Shown here: positions 1-7,885 of the stretch, piece by piece
Layout: the number at the start of each line of letters is the position of its first letter
Position numbering within the stretch: the first letter of the stretch is position 1
NCBI GenBank assembly: GCA_022600255.1
Contig: JAHZKU010000164.1
Coordinates: 1-13,623, forward strand
DNA: 13,623 nucleotides
Source of the DNA: Actinomycetes bacterium
GTDB taxonomy: Bacteria; Actinomycetota; Actinomycetes; S36-B12; GCA-2699445
Direction: 5' to 3'
Translations under genes and position numbers: made by a program
Notes under the pieces: generated by a model
Databases searched by the model: none
What the model saw: the letters and a program-made list of their open reading frames with translations, nothing else
Told to the model about the DNA's origin: nothing

Positions 1-3000
1 CAATACACAAACTGGCAAGCGGCCCTTGAAGAATCCGGCGGGCAGGGAACTGAACTGGTGGTCTTCATCACTGATGGAGATCCCAGTGCGGCAACTTCTA
101 ACGGTAAAAGTAACCAAGGCATCGACCCACCGCCGCACGTTCCTGACTACCTCATCAAGCTTGATCGCAGTGACGGTCAGGATTACTCGTTTTGGAAGGG
201 GATCAACGCCGCTAATGACCTGAAATCCTCAGGAAGAAATCCAAGACTTCTCGCAGTCGGTGTCGGCAAGGCCCTAAACAACAGCTCCAGCTTAAATCGG
301 CTGAAAGCAGTTGCAGGCCCAGACGTGTATGACGGCAACGGCGACTTCGACATCAACGTGGATGACGTAACCACGGTCCGCGACTTTAACAAGTTGGGGG
401 AGTCGCTCAAGAAGGTGGCGACCGAGCTATGTTCCCCATCGGTCACAATCACCAAGTTGGCCCAGACAGCTGATAGTGCCCAATACGTACCGGCAGCCGG
501 CTGGGACATGCGGGTCAATCCCACAGTTCCCAGCGGTACCTACACTTGGACTCAACCGGACAAGGGGGACCCGCCGGGGCCCAAGACGTTGTCCACAGAC
601 AATAACGGGCAAGCGCAGTTTCAATGGGAACCGTCGGGTTCGGTGACTTCGACTGCGCAGATCTCCGAGACCAGTAGAAGTGGATATACGTTCAACTCGG
701 CCAGCTGCCGCAGGTTGGATGACGGTGTCCCATCCAATGACCCGCCTTTTGTGAATGGGTCAGCGACTTTCACCTCCAAAGACTTCAACATTCCGGTGGG
801 CCCCGAGGCCATTGTTACGTGTGAGTATCGGAACAGTTTTAACTACGCTCCGGGCATCTCACTCACGAAGAGAGCTACGGACGATCCAGTGCGCGGTAAC
901 GCGAACGGTTGGAACCAGACCTACACATTCGAGGTGAAGAACACCGGCAACGCACCCCTAAATGGTGTTGCGGTCTCCGACAGCAAGTGCCAATCTATCT
1001 CCGGGCCAAGCGGAGATACGAACCAGGATGGTTGGCTGGATCAAGCAGAGACGTGGACGTATACCTGTGCTCGCAAGATTAGTCACCCAACGACGGATCA
1101 AGATGTCACTGCCCCGAACACGGCAGATGTTATTGCCGTCGACCCAAATAAGACCCCTGTCAGTGCGACAGCCCAAGTCTCCGTCTCGGTCAAGACACCG
1201 GCGATTAAGGTAGACAAGGTTGCGAAGCGCCCAAATGGCACCGTGATCGATCCAACGGATGAGATTCCCGCGGGATCACTGGTGACATATGAGTACACGG
1301 TCACCAATACGGGAAACGACACACTGCAAGACATTCAAATTAGTGATGACAAGTGTGCAACGTTAGTCCGTACCAGTGGAACCGGCACCCAGCTAGCTAC
1401 CACGGACACTTGGGTCTACGAGTGCACCACGGCATTGCAGCCGCCAAGCACCGAGGCCGTTGTCAGGAATACCGTGACGGTCTCCGGCTTGTGGTCTAAC
1501 CCCCAGTCCCGCACCCAGAACAACGGCCGGGTTACCGATACGGACGTGGCTGAGGTCAGGGTTAAGAAGTCAGCCACCATCAACGTCGTGAAGCAGGTGA
1601 CAACTGGCCAAGGCAGTCAAGATTTCGAATTCACCGCTACAAGCACGGACGGCAATGTGCCTGCCGCCGATGCCAGCTTTAATCTGAACCCGGATGGATC
1701 ACCTTCGACGAGTACGCGCAGCATCGTGGTTGAACCCGCGCCTGGCGGCTCGGATTACGTGATCACTGAAATAGGGAACCCGGGTCCGGCGGGGTGGGAG
1801 CTGACAAATCTAACCTGCACCCTGAGCGCTGGAGGTTCGGAAAGCACAAATGTTGGAACCGGTGTGGCTGACCTCACCCTCTCCGCGGGGGATGCCGCAA
1901 CATGCGTCTACTCGAATGAGAAACTCGCCGCACTATCGGTGACGAAGATTGCCCCAGGCGACGCTGAGACCTTTAACTTTACGGCAAACCACAACCCAGG
2001 CAGCATCTCCCCGGGGAACTTCGATCTTGATGACGGCCAGTCGCAATCCTTCGTTGACTTAGAGCCAGGCACCGTCACGATCACAGAGACACCCATTCCT
2101 GGTGGATGGGCGTTGAGTCAGATCTCCTGCGGGACACATCCGGTTGCGGCAAATATCGGTGCTGGCACCGCCGAGATCGATCTAGCCTACGGCGATGATG
2201 TGCATTGCACGTTCACTAACCGCCAGACGACCGGGGCGGCCAGCCTTACCGTAAACAAGATCGCCAACCCAGCCGATGGCACGGACTTTGCGTTTACTGC
2301 CGACGGCGCAAATGGGGGTGTGCCTCCATCAGACCAATCGTTCGACCTGTCGCCGAACGGTGGCCCAGCCAGCCTTACCATCCCAATCACCCCGCAAGTC
2401 GGCGGTGAGGTCTTCACGATTGCCGAAGTGCTAACGCCCGAACAAGCGCTGGAATGGACACTGGAAGACATAAGTTGCGTGATCAACGGTTCGCCCGCGG
2501 GAACCCGCACCGGCGATGCAGTCGAGCTGACGATCAGCCCCGATGAAAAAGTAGTTTGTACTTTCAGCAACAAGGATGCCGCCTCGCTCACGGTGGCCAA
2601 GGCGGCGCCGGCCGGTGGTTCCCTGAGTTTCCCATTCAGCTGGAGCGTCACGTCACCAGGCCTCTTTGACCTGACGAATGCTAGCTTCGCAAGCACCTTC
2701 CCACTAGATAGTGGTTCCTATCGAGTTGATGAACTCACCAGCAGCGCTGCCTTTCCCACCGACTGGTACCTAGCTGCCGGCCGACCGTTCTGCAATGGAA
2801 CAGCCGCCCCGCCGGCTTACAGCGGATCAGGGGTGGACATTAATGTTGCACCGGGTGAGGATGCCTTTTGCCTCTTTGTTAACTTCTACGACTACCAGCC
2901 AGCTATCCAACTGGTTAAGACTGTTGATCGCACCCAGATTCTCGACACCTCGGGGACCGCTGCTCAGTACACCTACACAGTGACGAATACCGGCAACGAG

Positions 3001-4758
3001 ATCGTCACACCGGTTGGGAGCGTTAATGACATGGTTGTTGATGATGAATGCAGCCCTGTCACACGCGTCTCCGGGTCAGGGACCGAGTTAGCCGTTGGTG
3101 ACTCGTGGGTCTTTGAATGCTCGATGACACCCGGCACGGATGTCACGAACACCGCTGTGGCGACGATGCAGGGTCTCATCTCAACCGAAAAAGTCACCTC
3201 GACTGATCAGCAAACTGTTAGCTTGCTGGAGCCAGAGCTCGAAATCAACAAGACAGGTGACACCGACACCGTTTACGCCGGCGATACCGTGACCTATTCC
3301 TACGAAGTGCGCTCGACTGGCCCGACCCCCTTCGAGAATCCCAGCCTGTCGTCTCGAGACGAGTGGGTAACCGACGACAAGTGCAGCCCAGTGACCTACG
3401 TTTCTGGGGACATCAACAACGACGATGTTCTGGATACCAACGAAGTCTGGCGGTTCACGTGCGCAACAGCAGTGAGCAGTGACACCACCAATACCGGCTC
3501 CGTCACAGCCACACCCTTCCTGGCCACTTCTCCCCAGAGCGGTGCAAAACAGGTTGGCACACCACTGACCCGTACCGACACGTTCGCAGTCAAAGTGATC
3601 ACACCGGGTATAGCCATCACCAAGGCAGCTGCCGCCCCAGAGGGAGACATGATCGGTGACACCTTGTTGGTGCCAGCTGGCACCAACGTGACCTTCACCT
3701 ATGAGGTGACTACTGGCGCAGCTGATACACCAATGCGCGCCATCGGCGTCACTGACGATAAATGCGCACCGGTGACTTACAAATCCGGTGACACGAATAA
3801 GAACGGTCTAATCGATACTGATGAGACCTGGACATACACGTGTGACCAACTCTTCGCGCTGCCCCAACCAGTGACGACCAATACTGGGTCGATCATCGCC
3901 GTGGAACCAATCCTTGGCCAACAACTCACCGCAACGGCCCAGGCCAAGGTTCAGGCCTATGCCGAGCAGATCAACATTGAGAAGAGCACTGATACGGGTA
4001 TCGTCGCCGTCGGTGATCGCGTGACTTATCGCTACGAAGTGACGAATCCGGGTTACCCCCCGCTTTCAGATATCGTCGTAACTGACAATCGGTGTGACCC
4101 TGTGGAATATCAAAAGGGCGATACGAACGGGGATGGCAAGCTCCAACCGGACGAGACGTGGTCCTATGCCTGTGTCACCAATCTTTCGGAAACCACGACG
4201 AACACCGCCACTGTGACAGGAAGGCCGCCACACGGTGGGACCGTCACAGACATATCGACGGCAGTGGTAAAGACACTGGATCCAGCGAAGGCTGGCATCG
4301 CTGTGACGAAGAAGGCTTCCAGTACCAGCGTCAAGAAAGGAAGCGCCGTCACTTACACCTACAAGGTGCGAAACACGGGATCGATAGCGCTCGACGAAGT
4401 GGAGTTGACTGACGACAAGTGTACAAACCCCAAGTATGTGCGCGGCGATGATGATGGGAACGGCCTGCTGACCTCCGGCAAGGAACGTGAGGAGTACTCA
4501 AAGGAAGTCTGGACCTACACCTGCACACAAACGATTGACACCAAGACGGTCAACACCGCCATTGCCACAGCCCAACCCGAGGCCCAAGGCCACCGGATCG
4601 GCGCTAGGATCAGCGACAACGACAATGCAGTCGTGAAGGTGCCAGGTGGCGGTGGGAACAATCCTGCTATCACCGGTGCCCAGATTCTGGGCTGGCTGAT
4701 GGCCGGTATCCTCCTACTTGTCGCGGGAGCGGTTCTGCGCAGAAGGCGGCAAAGCTAG
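1..4758 (+). CDS. Giant VWA / DUF11-like / CnaB-like repeat surface protein, 5'-partial
   Basis: The frame is open from the first base, so the N-terminus (signal peptide and first VWA MIDAS motif DxSxS) lies outside; 1585 residues are visible. Residues 1-140 are the end of a VWA domain: TNW at 3-5 and the strand VVFITDGDP with the MIDAS Asp at 25. A linker domain follows, then two DUF11-like (DUF7507-type) repeats (about 287-520), four CnaB/SpaA/prealbumin-like repeats (about 523-963) and five more DUF11-like repeats (about 966-1545). DUF11-like units carry an ITK start, a TNTG strand, a DDKC cysteine and a WxYxC cysteine; four also carry an EF-hand-like GDxNxDGxLD loop. The C-terminus has PAITG (1555-1559), a hydrophobic helix (about 1561-1580) and RRRRQS, which resembles a sortase signal. 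The inferred role is an extracellular stalk or adhesin linked to the envelope. The ligand is unknown. The gene looks less GC-rich than mutY and purD. No sortase gene is in view. Confidence 0.9.
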   Translation, partial: QYTNWQAALEESGGQGTELVVFITDGDPSAATSNGKSNQGIDPPPHVPDYLIKLDRSDGQDYSFWKGINAANDLKSSGRNPRLLAVGVGKALNNSSSLNRLKAVAGPDVYDGNGDFDINVDDVTTVRDFNKLGESLKKVATELCSPSVTITKLAQTADSAQYVPAAGWDMRVNPTVPSGTYTWTQPDKGDPPGPKTLSTDNNGQAQFQWEPSGSVTSTAQISETSRSGYTFNSASCRRLDDGVPSNDPPFVNGSATFTSKDFNIPVGPEAIVTCEYRNSFNYAPGISLTKRATDDPVRGNANGWNQTYTFEVKNTGNAPLNGVAVSDSKCQSISGPSGDTNQDGWLDQAETWTYTCARKISHPTTDQDVTAPNTADVIAVDPNKTPVSATAQVSVSVKTPAIKVDKVAKRPNGTVIDPTDEIPAGSLVTYEYTVTNTGNDTLQDIQISDDKCATLVRTSGTGTQLATTDTWVYECTTALQPPSTEAVVRNTVTVSGLWSNPQSRTQNNGRVTDTDVAEVRVKKSATINVVKQVTTGQGSQDFEFTATSTDGNVPAADASFNLNPDGSPSTSTRSIVVEPAPGGSDYVITEIGNPGPAGWELTNLTCTLSAGGSESTNVGTGVADLTLSAGDAATCVYSNEKLAALSVTKIAPGDAETFNFTANHNPGSISPGNFDLDDGQSQSFVDLEPGTVTITETPIPGGWALSQISCGTHPVAANIGAGTAEIDLAYGDDVHCTFTNRQTTGAASLTVNKIANPADGTDFAFTADGANGGVPPSDQSFDLSPNGGPASLTIPITPQVGGEVFTIAEVLTPEQALEWTLEDISCVINGSPAGTRTGDAVELTISPDEKVVCTFSNKDAASLTVAKAAPAGGSLSFPFSWSVTSPGLFDLTNASFASTFPLDSGSYRVDELTSSAAFPTDWYLAAGRPFCNGTAAPPAYSGSGVDINVAPGEDAFCLFVNFYDYQPAIQLVKTVDRTQILDTSGTAAQYTYTVTNTGNEIVTPVGSVNDMVVDDECSPVTRVSGSGTELAVGDSWVFECSMTPGTDVTNTAVATMQGLISTEKVTSTDQQTVSLLEPELEINKTGDTDTVYAGDTVTYSYEVRSTGPTPFENPSLSSRDEWVTDDKCSPVTYVSGDINNDDVLDTNEVWRFTCATAVSSDTTNTGSVTATPFLATSPQSGAKQVGTPLTRTDTFAVKVITPGIAITKAAAAPEGDMIGDTLLVPAGTNVTFTYEVTTGAADTPMRAIGVTDDKCAPVTYKSGDTNKNGLIDTDETWTYTCDQLFALPQPVTTNTGSIIAVEPILGQQLTATAQAKVQAYAEQINIEKSTDTGIVAVGDRVTYRYEVTNPGYPPLSDIVVTDNRCDPVEYQKGDTNGDGKLQPDETWSYACVTNLSETTTNTATVTGRPPHGGTVTDISTAVVKTLDPAKAGIAVTKKASSTSVKKGSAVTYTYKVRNTGSIALDEVELTDDKCTNPKYVRGDDDGNGLLTSGKEREEYSKEVWTYTCTQTIDTKTVNTAIATAQPEAQGHRIGARISDNDNAVVKVPGGGGNNPAITGAQILGWLMAGILLLVAGAVLRRRRQS
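1591..2883 (+). repeat. Four tandem CnaB/SpaA-like domain repeats in the surface protein
   Basis: Four units of roughly 100 residues each begin with a strand ending in Lys (K531, K649, K753, K867). Each has a central [IV]xE strand (E590, E696, E809, E911) and ends with C-x-[YF]-x-N (N639, N740, N857, N961). This is the Lys/Glu/Asn arrangement of CnaB-type domains that form internal isopeptide bonds. Each unit also has two cysteines, one before and one within the last strand. The repeats are diverged at DNA level, so the duplication is old. Confidence 0.75.
4660..4758 (+). other. C-terminal sorting-like signal (PAITG, membrane helix, Arg tail)
   Basis: After a Gly-rich spacer the protein ends with PAITG, about 20 hydrophobic residues starting at AQILGWLMAG, and RRRRQS. 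The order (pentapeptide, helix, positive tail) is that of a cell-wall sorting signal. The pentapeptide fits A-x-T-G of the LAxTG type used by actinobacterial class E sortases, but Pro replaces Leu, so it may not be cleaved; the helix alone would still anchor the protein. Confidence 0.6.
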
Positions 4759-5176
4759 AGCACTGCCAAAGGCGGCGACTTCACGTTCGGACGGGTTTGC
4801 CCGGCTGCCGGAATACGTTGCCTCAGGGCCCGGTGAATCCAGGTCGTTGGGGCGATAGCTTCCACTGTCGCCCCGACCCTCAGACCGTCGGGGATCTGCA
4901 AAGATCAGCCTGACTCGTACTGGATATCGCCGGTCAATATCTGCGGGGCATGGCGATCATCAATACCGTCACGGACTGCTCGGGGCTGGCATCGGGCAGC
5001 TGGGGGGTGAACCCTATCTACTAACCAGCGTGGGCTACACATACCGGATTGAGGTCATCCGCGGTAACCATGTGCATCGTGCCGGGGACCACGGCCACCG
5101 GCGTAGGCGAACGGCTGCCCTCCCGTAGCCTAGAAGTCCACACCCTTCCTCGATGTGACGCCCTGAGGCCACCAGT
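4759..5176. other. 418-bp intergenic region between the surface protein gene and mutY
   Basis: No convincing gene is seen on either strand; the open frames are short and of shuffled composition. The left part holds overlapping inverted repeats (4846-4893). The right end carries the mutY ribosome binding site. No tRNA or recognisable riboswitch was found. Confidence 0.6.
4846..4893 (+). terminator. Overlapping hairpins after the surface protein gene, possible terminator
   Basis: GTTGGGGCGA (4846-4855) pairs with TCGCCCCGAC (4868-4877), 10 bp with one G-T wobble and a 12-nt loop. The right arm's CCCCGAC (4871-4877) also pairs perfectly with GTCGGGG (4887-4893), so the two stems exclude each other. 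It lies about 90 bp after the stop codon. No T-run follows, so an intrinsic terminator is uncertain. Confidence 0.35.
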
Positions 5177-6226
5177 ATGAATTCCGACACCTATGCAACG
5201 CCAGTCCTGGCCTGGTATGACGCCCACCGTCGGCGTCTGCCCTGGCGGGCCGAGCCTGGACAAGCGGTCGATCCGTACGTCGTCTGGTTGTCCGAGATCA
5301 TGTTGCAGCAGACCACGGTGGCGACGGTTCAACCGCGATTCGCCGCATTCCTGGCACGCTGGTCAACAGTCTCAGACTTGGCGGCCGCCAGTCTGGACCA
5401 GGTGTTGGTCGAATGGCAAGGCCTGGGCTACTACGCCCGCGCCCGGAACCTGCACCGCTGCGCCGAGGTGGTGCACAACGAATACGGCGGCCGCTTCCCC
5501 ATGGAAGTCGATCAGCTACGGCAACTGCCTGGGATTGGTGCCTATACAGCCAAGGCCATCGCTGCGATCGCCTTCAATCAGCCCGTCCTGCCCGTGGACA
5601 CCAACGTCGAGCGCATCGTGGCCCGGTTGTTCGCCATCGACGCCCCCTTACCTGGAGGCAAGGCCCTGATCGCAGCGCGAGCGGCTGGGCTTGCCGACCC
5701 ACACCGCCCCGGGGATTTCGCACAGGCCCTAATGGATCTGGGGGCTAGCACCTGCCAGCCGCGTCAGCCTGCTTGCCACAACTGCCCGCTGGAAGTGGTG
5801 TGCGAAGCCGCCGATGTCGGTCCGGAGCTGTTTCCGGTCAGGGCGGCAAAGAGGCCCCGACCCCTGCGAACCGGCACGGTGTTCTGGTTGGAGAACCCCC
5901 ACGGAGAGGTGCTCCTGCGGCGACGACCGGACAGCGGGCTCCTTGGGGGGATGACCGAGTTCCCCTCCACCGCATGGGAAGAGCGCGCCAACGCCAGCGT
6001 TGAGCAACTCGCGTCCGCCGCGCCGCTCCCCTCTGAATGGACCGCCACCGCAGGCCAGGTGGATCACACTTTCACTCACTTCCAGCTCACGCTCCGCGTT
6101 GTACGCGGAGTCAGCCAAGCCGATCCGCCAGCAGACGCGTTCTGGGTACATCCGGATGCGTTCGCCGATCACGCCTTACCCACGGTGATGAAGAAGGTCG
6201 CCCGGCATGTACTCGCCCAGCCGTGA
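5177..6226 (+). CDS. mutY: Adenine DNA glycosylase MutY (A/G mismatch-specific)
   Basis: MutY removes adenine mispaired with 8-oxoguanine in base excision repair. At 349 residues this is a normal bacterial length with both domains. Visible are the catalytic Glu in SEIMLQQT (E40), GLGYYARARNLH (83-93), the helix-hairpin-helix LPGIGAYTAKA (117-127), the catalytic Asp in VDTNVERI (D141) and the four [4Fe-4S] cysteines C193, C200, C203 and C209 (C-x6-C-x2-C-x5-C). The C-terminal NUDIX-like 8-oxoG recognition domain contains LLGGMTEFP and DHTFTHF. The ATG start has GAGG eight bases upstream. The stop overlaps an ATG that opens only a shadow frame antisense to purD. Several motifs (RPGDFAQALMDLG, LLGGMTE, ALPTVMKK) look alphaproteobacterial rather than mycobacterial, which suggests transfer. 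The gene converges on purD with 52 bp between stops. Confidence 0.95.
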   Translation: MNSDTYATPVLAWYDAHRRRLPWRAEPGQAVDPYVVWLSEIMLQQTTVATVQPRFAAFLARWSTVSDLAAASLDQVLVEWQGLGYYARARNLHRCAEVVHNEYGGRFPMEVDQLRQLPGIGAYTAKAIAAIAFNQPVLPVDTNVERIVARLFAIDAPLPGGKALIAARAAGLADPHRPGDFAQALMDLGASTCQPRQPACHNCPLEVVCEAADVGPELFPVRAAKRPRPLRTGTVFWLENPHGEVLLRRRPDSGLLGGMTEFPSTAWEERANASVEQLASAAPLPSEWTATAGQVDHTFTHFQLTLRVVRGVSQADPPADAFWVHPDAFADHALPTVMKKVARHVLAQP

Positions 6227-6278
6227 ATGGCCGGTGATTCCATGCGCCGAGGCGGACTCAGCGCGGTGACCCGCAGGA

Positions 6279-7565
6279 CTAGATACCCCCCGCGATGTCG
6301 GTCCGATGCTGCGATCCGGTCAGGTTCACGTGAGCAACACCACGATAGGCGGCGTCGCGGGCCGCTGGAACGTCTGCGGCGAGGCCCACGACCGACAGCA
6401 CCCGACCACCCGCGGACACGTACTGGGCTGTCGTGTCTTCCACGACAGCCTCGACCTCATCGGGGGTCTCAGCGAAGGCGGTGCCAGCATGCAGCACGTG
6501 TACGCCGATTTCCCGATTGGCCCCCGCCAAGCCCGTGATCGGATCACCGGTTTCGGGCCGTTTGGGATAACCCGCGCTGGCCACCACCACGTTGACCGCG
6601 GCCCCCGGCATCCACGTGGGCGCTGGCAGGTCAGCGAGCGTGCCTCGAGCAGCAGCCTGCAGCATTACCCCTAGGGGGCTGTCGAGCAGTGCGAGGACAG
6701 CTTGAATCTCCGGGTCGCCGAACCGCGCGTTGAACTCCACAACACGCAGACCCTGGGAGGTCAGTGCCAAACCGCAATACAGCACGCCCAGGAACGGCGT
6801 CCCTCTGTCTGCCATTTCAGCCAACGTGGGGCGCACCACCTCGGCCATGATGTCGGCCACCAGATGCTCATCAGCCCAGGGCAGCGGCGTGTAGGCTCCC
6901 ATGCCGCCGGTGTTTGGTCCCTGATCGGCATCACCCAGTCGCTTGAAGTCCTGCGCTGGCAGCAACGGCACCGCATGGAAGCCATCGGTTACGACAAACA
7001 GCGACACCTCGGGTCCGTCGAGGTATTCCTCTACCACCACGTCATGCCCCTGAGCCAAACAGACTTCTGCGTGTTCCAGGGCGGCCACGCGGGCGTCGGT
7101 GACCACCACACCCTTCCCGCCTGCCAAGCCATCATCTTTCACGACATACGGAGCGCCGAACTCGGCGAGCGCGTGCTCTACCTCTTCCTGGTTCACACAC
7201 TTGCGACTGGCTGCCGTGGGAACGCCTGCGGCCGCCATCACGTCCTTGGCGAAAGCCTTGCTGCCTTCTAGTTGCGCGGCGGCACCCGATGGCCCGAAGC
7301 AGTCGATTCCGCGAGTGCGCACCTCATCGGCCGCACCGTTCACCAACGGCAACTCTGGCCCGATCACCACCAAGTCCGCGTCCTGTTCTTGGGCTAGATC
7401 GGCCACCGCAATCGGGTCGGCGACGTCCACCGGCACCACGGTGGCATCTGCCGCAATCCCGGCGTTTCCGGGGGCCACCACTAACTCGGTCACGAGAGGG
7501 TCTGCTGACATGGCGCGCACCAGAGCATGCTCGCGGGCGCCGGATCCGATGATAAGTACCTTCAT
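6279..7565 (-). CDS. purD: Phosphoribosylamine-glycine ligase (GAR synthetase) PurD
   Basis: PurD joins glycine to 5-phosphoribosylamine using ATP, the second step of de novo purine synthesis, in the cytoplasm. The protein has 428 residues, the usual length. It begins MKVLIIGSGAREHAL, the standard N-terminal motif. It then shows GPSGAAAQLEGSKAFAK, the ATP-grasp segment VVKDDGLAGGKGVVV, PNTGGMGAYTP, the metal/nucleotide site VVEFNARFGDPE and a C-terminal HRTDIA. An in-frame start 63 bp further upstream exists, but the family N-terminus begins at MKVLI, so ATG at 7565 is chosen; only a weak purine-rich stretch precedes it. It could be co-transcribed with the PPOX gene upstream, but 320 bp with hairpins lies between them. 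Confidence 0.97.
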   Translation of the reverse strand: MKVLIIGSGAREHALVRAMSADPLVTELVVAPGNAGIAADATVVPVDVADPIAVADLAQEQDADLVVIGPELPLVNGAADEVRTRGIDCFGPSGAAAQLEGSKAFAKDVMAAAGVPTAASRKCVNQEEVEHALAEFGAPYVVKDDGLAGGKGVVVTDARVAALEHAEVCLAQGHDVVVEEYLDGPEVSLFVVTDGFHAVPLLPAQDFKRLGDADQGPNTGGMGAYTPLPWADEHLVADIMAEVVRPTLAEMADRGTPFLGVLYCGLALTSQGLRVVEFNARFGDPEIQAVLALLDSPLGVMLQAAARGTLADLPAPTWMPGAAVNVVVASAGYPKRPETGDPITGLAGANREIGVHVLHAGTAFAETPDEVEAVVEDTTAQYVSAGGRVLSVVGLAADVPAARDAAYRGVAHVNLTGSQHRTDIAGGI

Positions 7566-7728
7566 AACAACCAGCCTACGTCCCTGCACGCCACACCCAT
7601 CAGCCCCGCCGTTGGAGCCTGCCACCACGACTCCGCCCAGGATTTCGCAGCACCGCTGGAGCCGGTGAGCCGGGTGCCGTCGACTGGGATTCTTCGGGCA
7701 GTGGCGTCTCGACGAGGGTGGGTTGCTA

Positions 7729-7747
7729 GTGGGCCCTTGCGGCCCAC
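7729..7747 (-). terminator. Perfect 7-bp hairpin, possible terminator or purD leader element
   Basis: GTGGGCC (7729-7735) and GGCCCAC (7741-7747) are perfect inverted repeats with a 5-nt loop. On the minus strand it lies after the PPOX gene and 164 bp before purD. No T-run follows on either strand, so it could be a leader structure or operator instead. Confidence 0.35.
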
Positions 7748-7778
7748 GAAGCTCAAGAATCGATCTTGCTCTTCACCC

Positions 7779-7817
7779 AAGAGTCACGAACCTTGGGCCC
7801 GAGGGGCAAGGGCTCTT
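7779..7817 (-). terminator. Nested hairpin downstream of the PPOX gene
   Basis: AAGAG (7779-7783) pairs with CTCTT (7813-7817), and inside it CCTTG (7791-7795) pairs with CAAGG (7807-7811). There is an asymmetric internal loop and an 11-nt terminal loop. It lies about 70 bp beyond the PPOX stop. A minor CAAGA/TCTTG dyad (7754-7768) follows. There is no clear T-run. Confidence 0.3.
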
Positions 7818-7885
7818 AGCAGTTACTCCTTCGGTGACCGGTTACTGGGAGGAAGTTCGGTTCCTGGCGGGGCAGTGCCGGCTGG

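Larger units (their letters stand above)
7566..7885. other. 320-bp intergenic region between the PPOX gene and purD
   Basis: No gene-like frame is found. It contains a perfect 7-bp hairpin (7729-7747) and a nested two-step hairpin (7779-7817). It would hold the PPOX terminator and the purD promoter or leader. No known purine riboswitch was recognised by eye. Confidence 0.55.

Noticed and set aside
2187..2696. Minus-strand 169-codon frame inside the surface protein gene
   Set aside because: It is antisense to clear CnaB-like repeats with conserved residues and has no independent support.
1012..4485. Repeated loop motifs considered as a CRISPR-like or DNA repeat array
   Set aside because: The spacing is about 300 bp and similarity is at protein level only; these are domain repeats in one coding frame.
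5021..5332. Minus-strand 103-codon frame upstream of and overlapping mutY
   Set aside because: Its N-terminal part is antisense to mutY and the rest has no recognisable motif.
6702..7668. Two plus-strand frames of 189 codons antisense to purD
   Set aside because: They mirror the codon structure of purD, and their translations show no recognisable domains.
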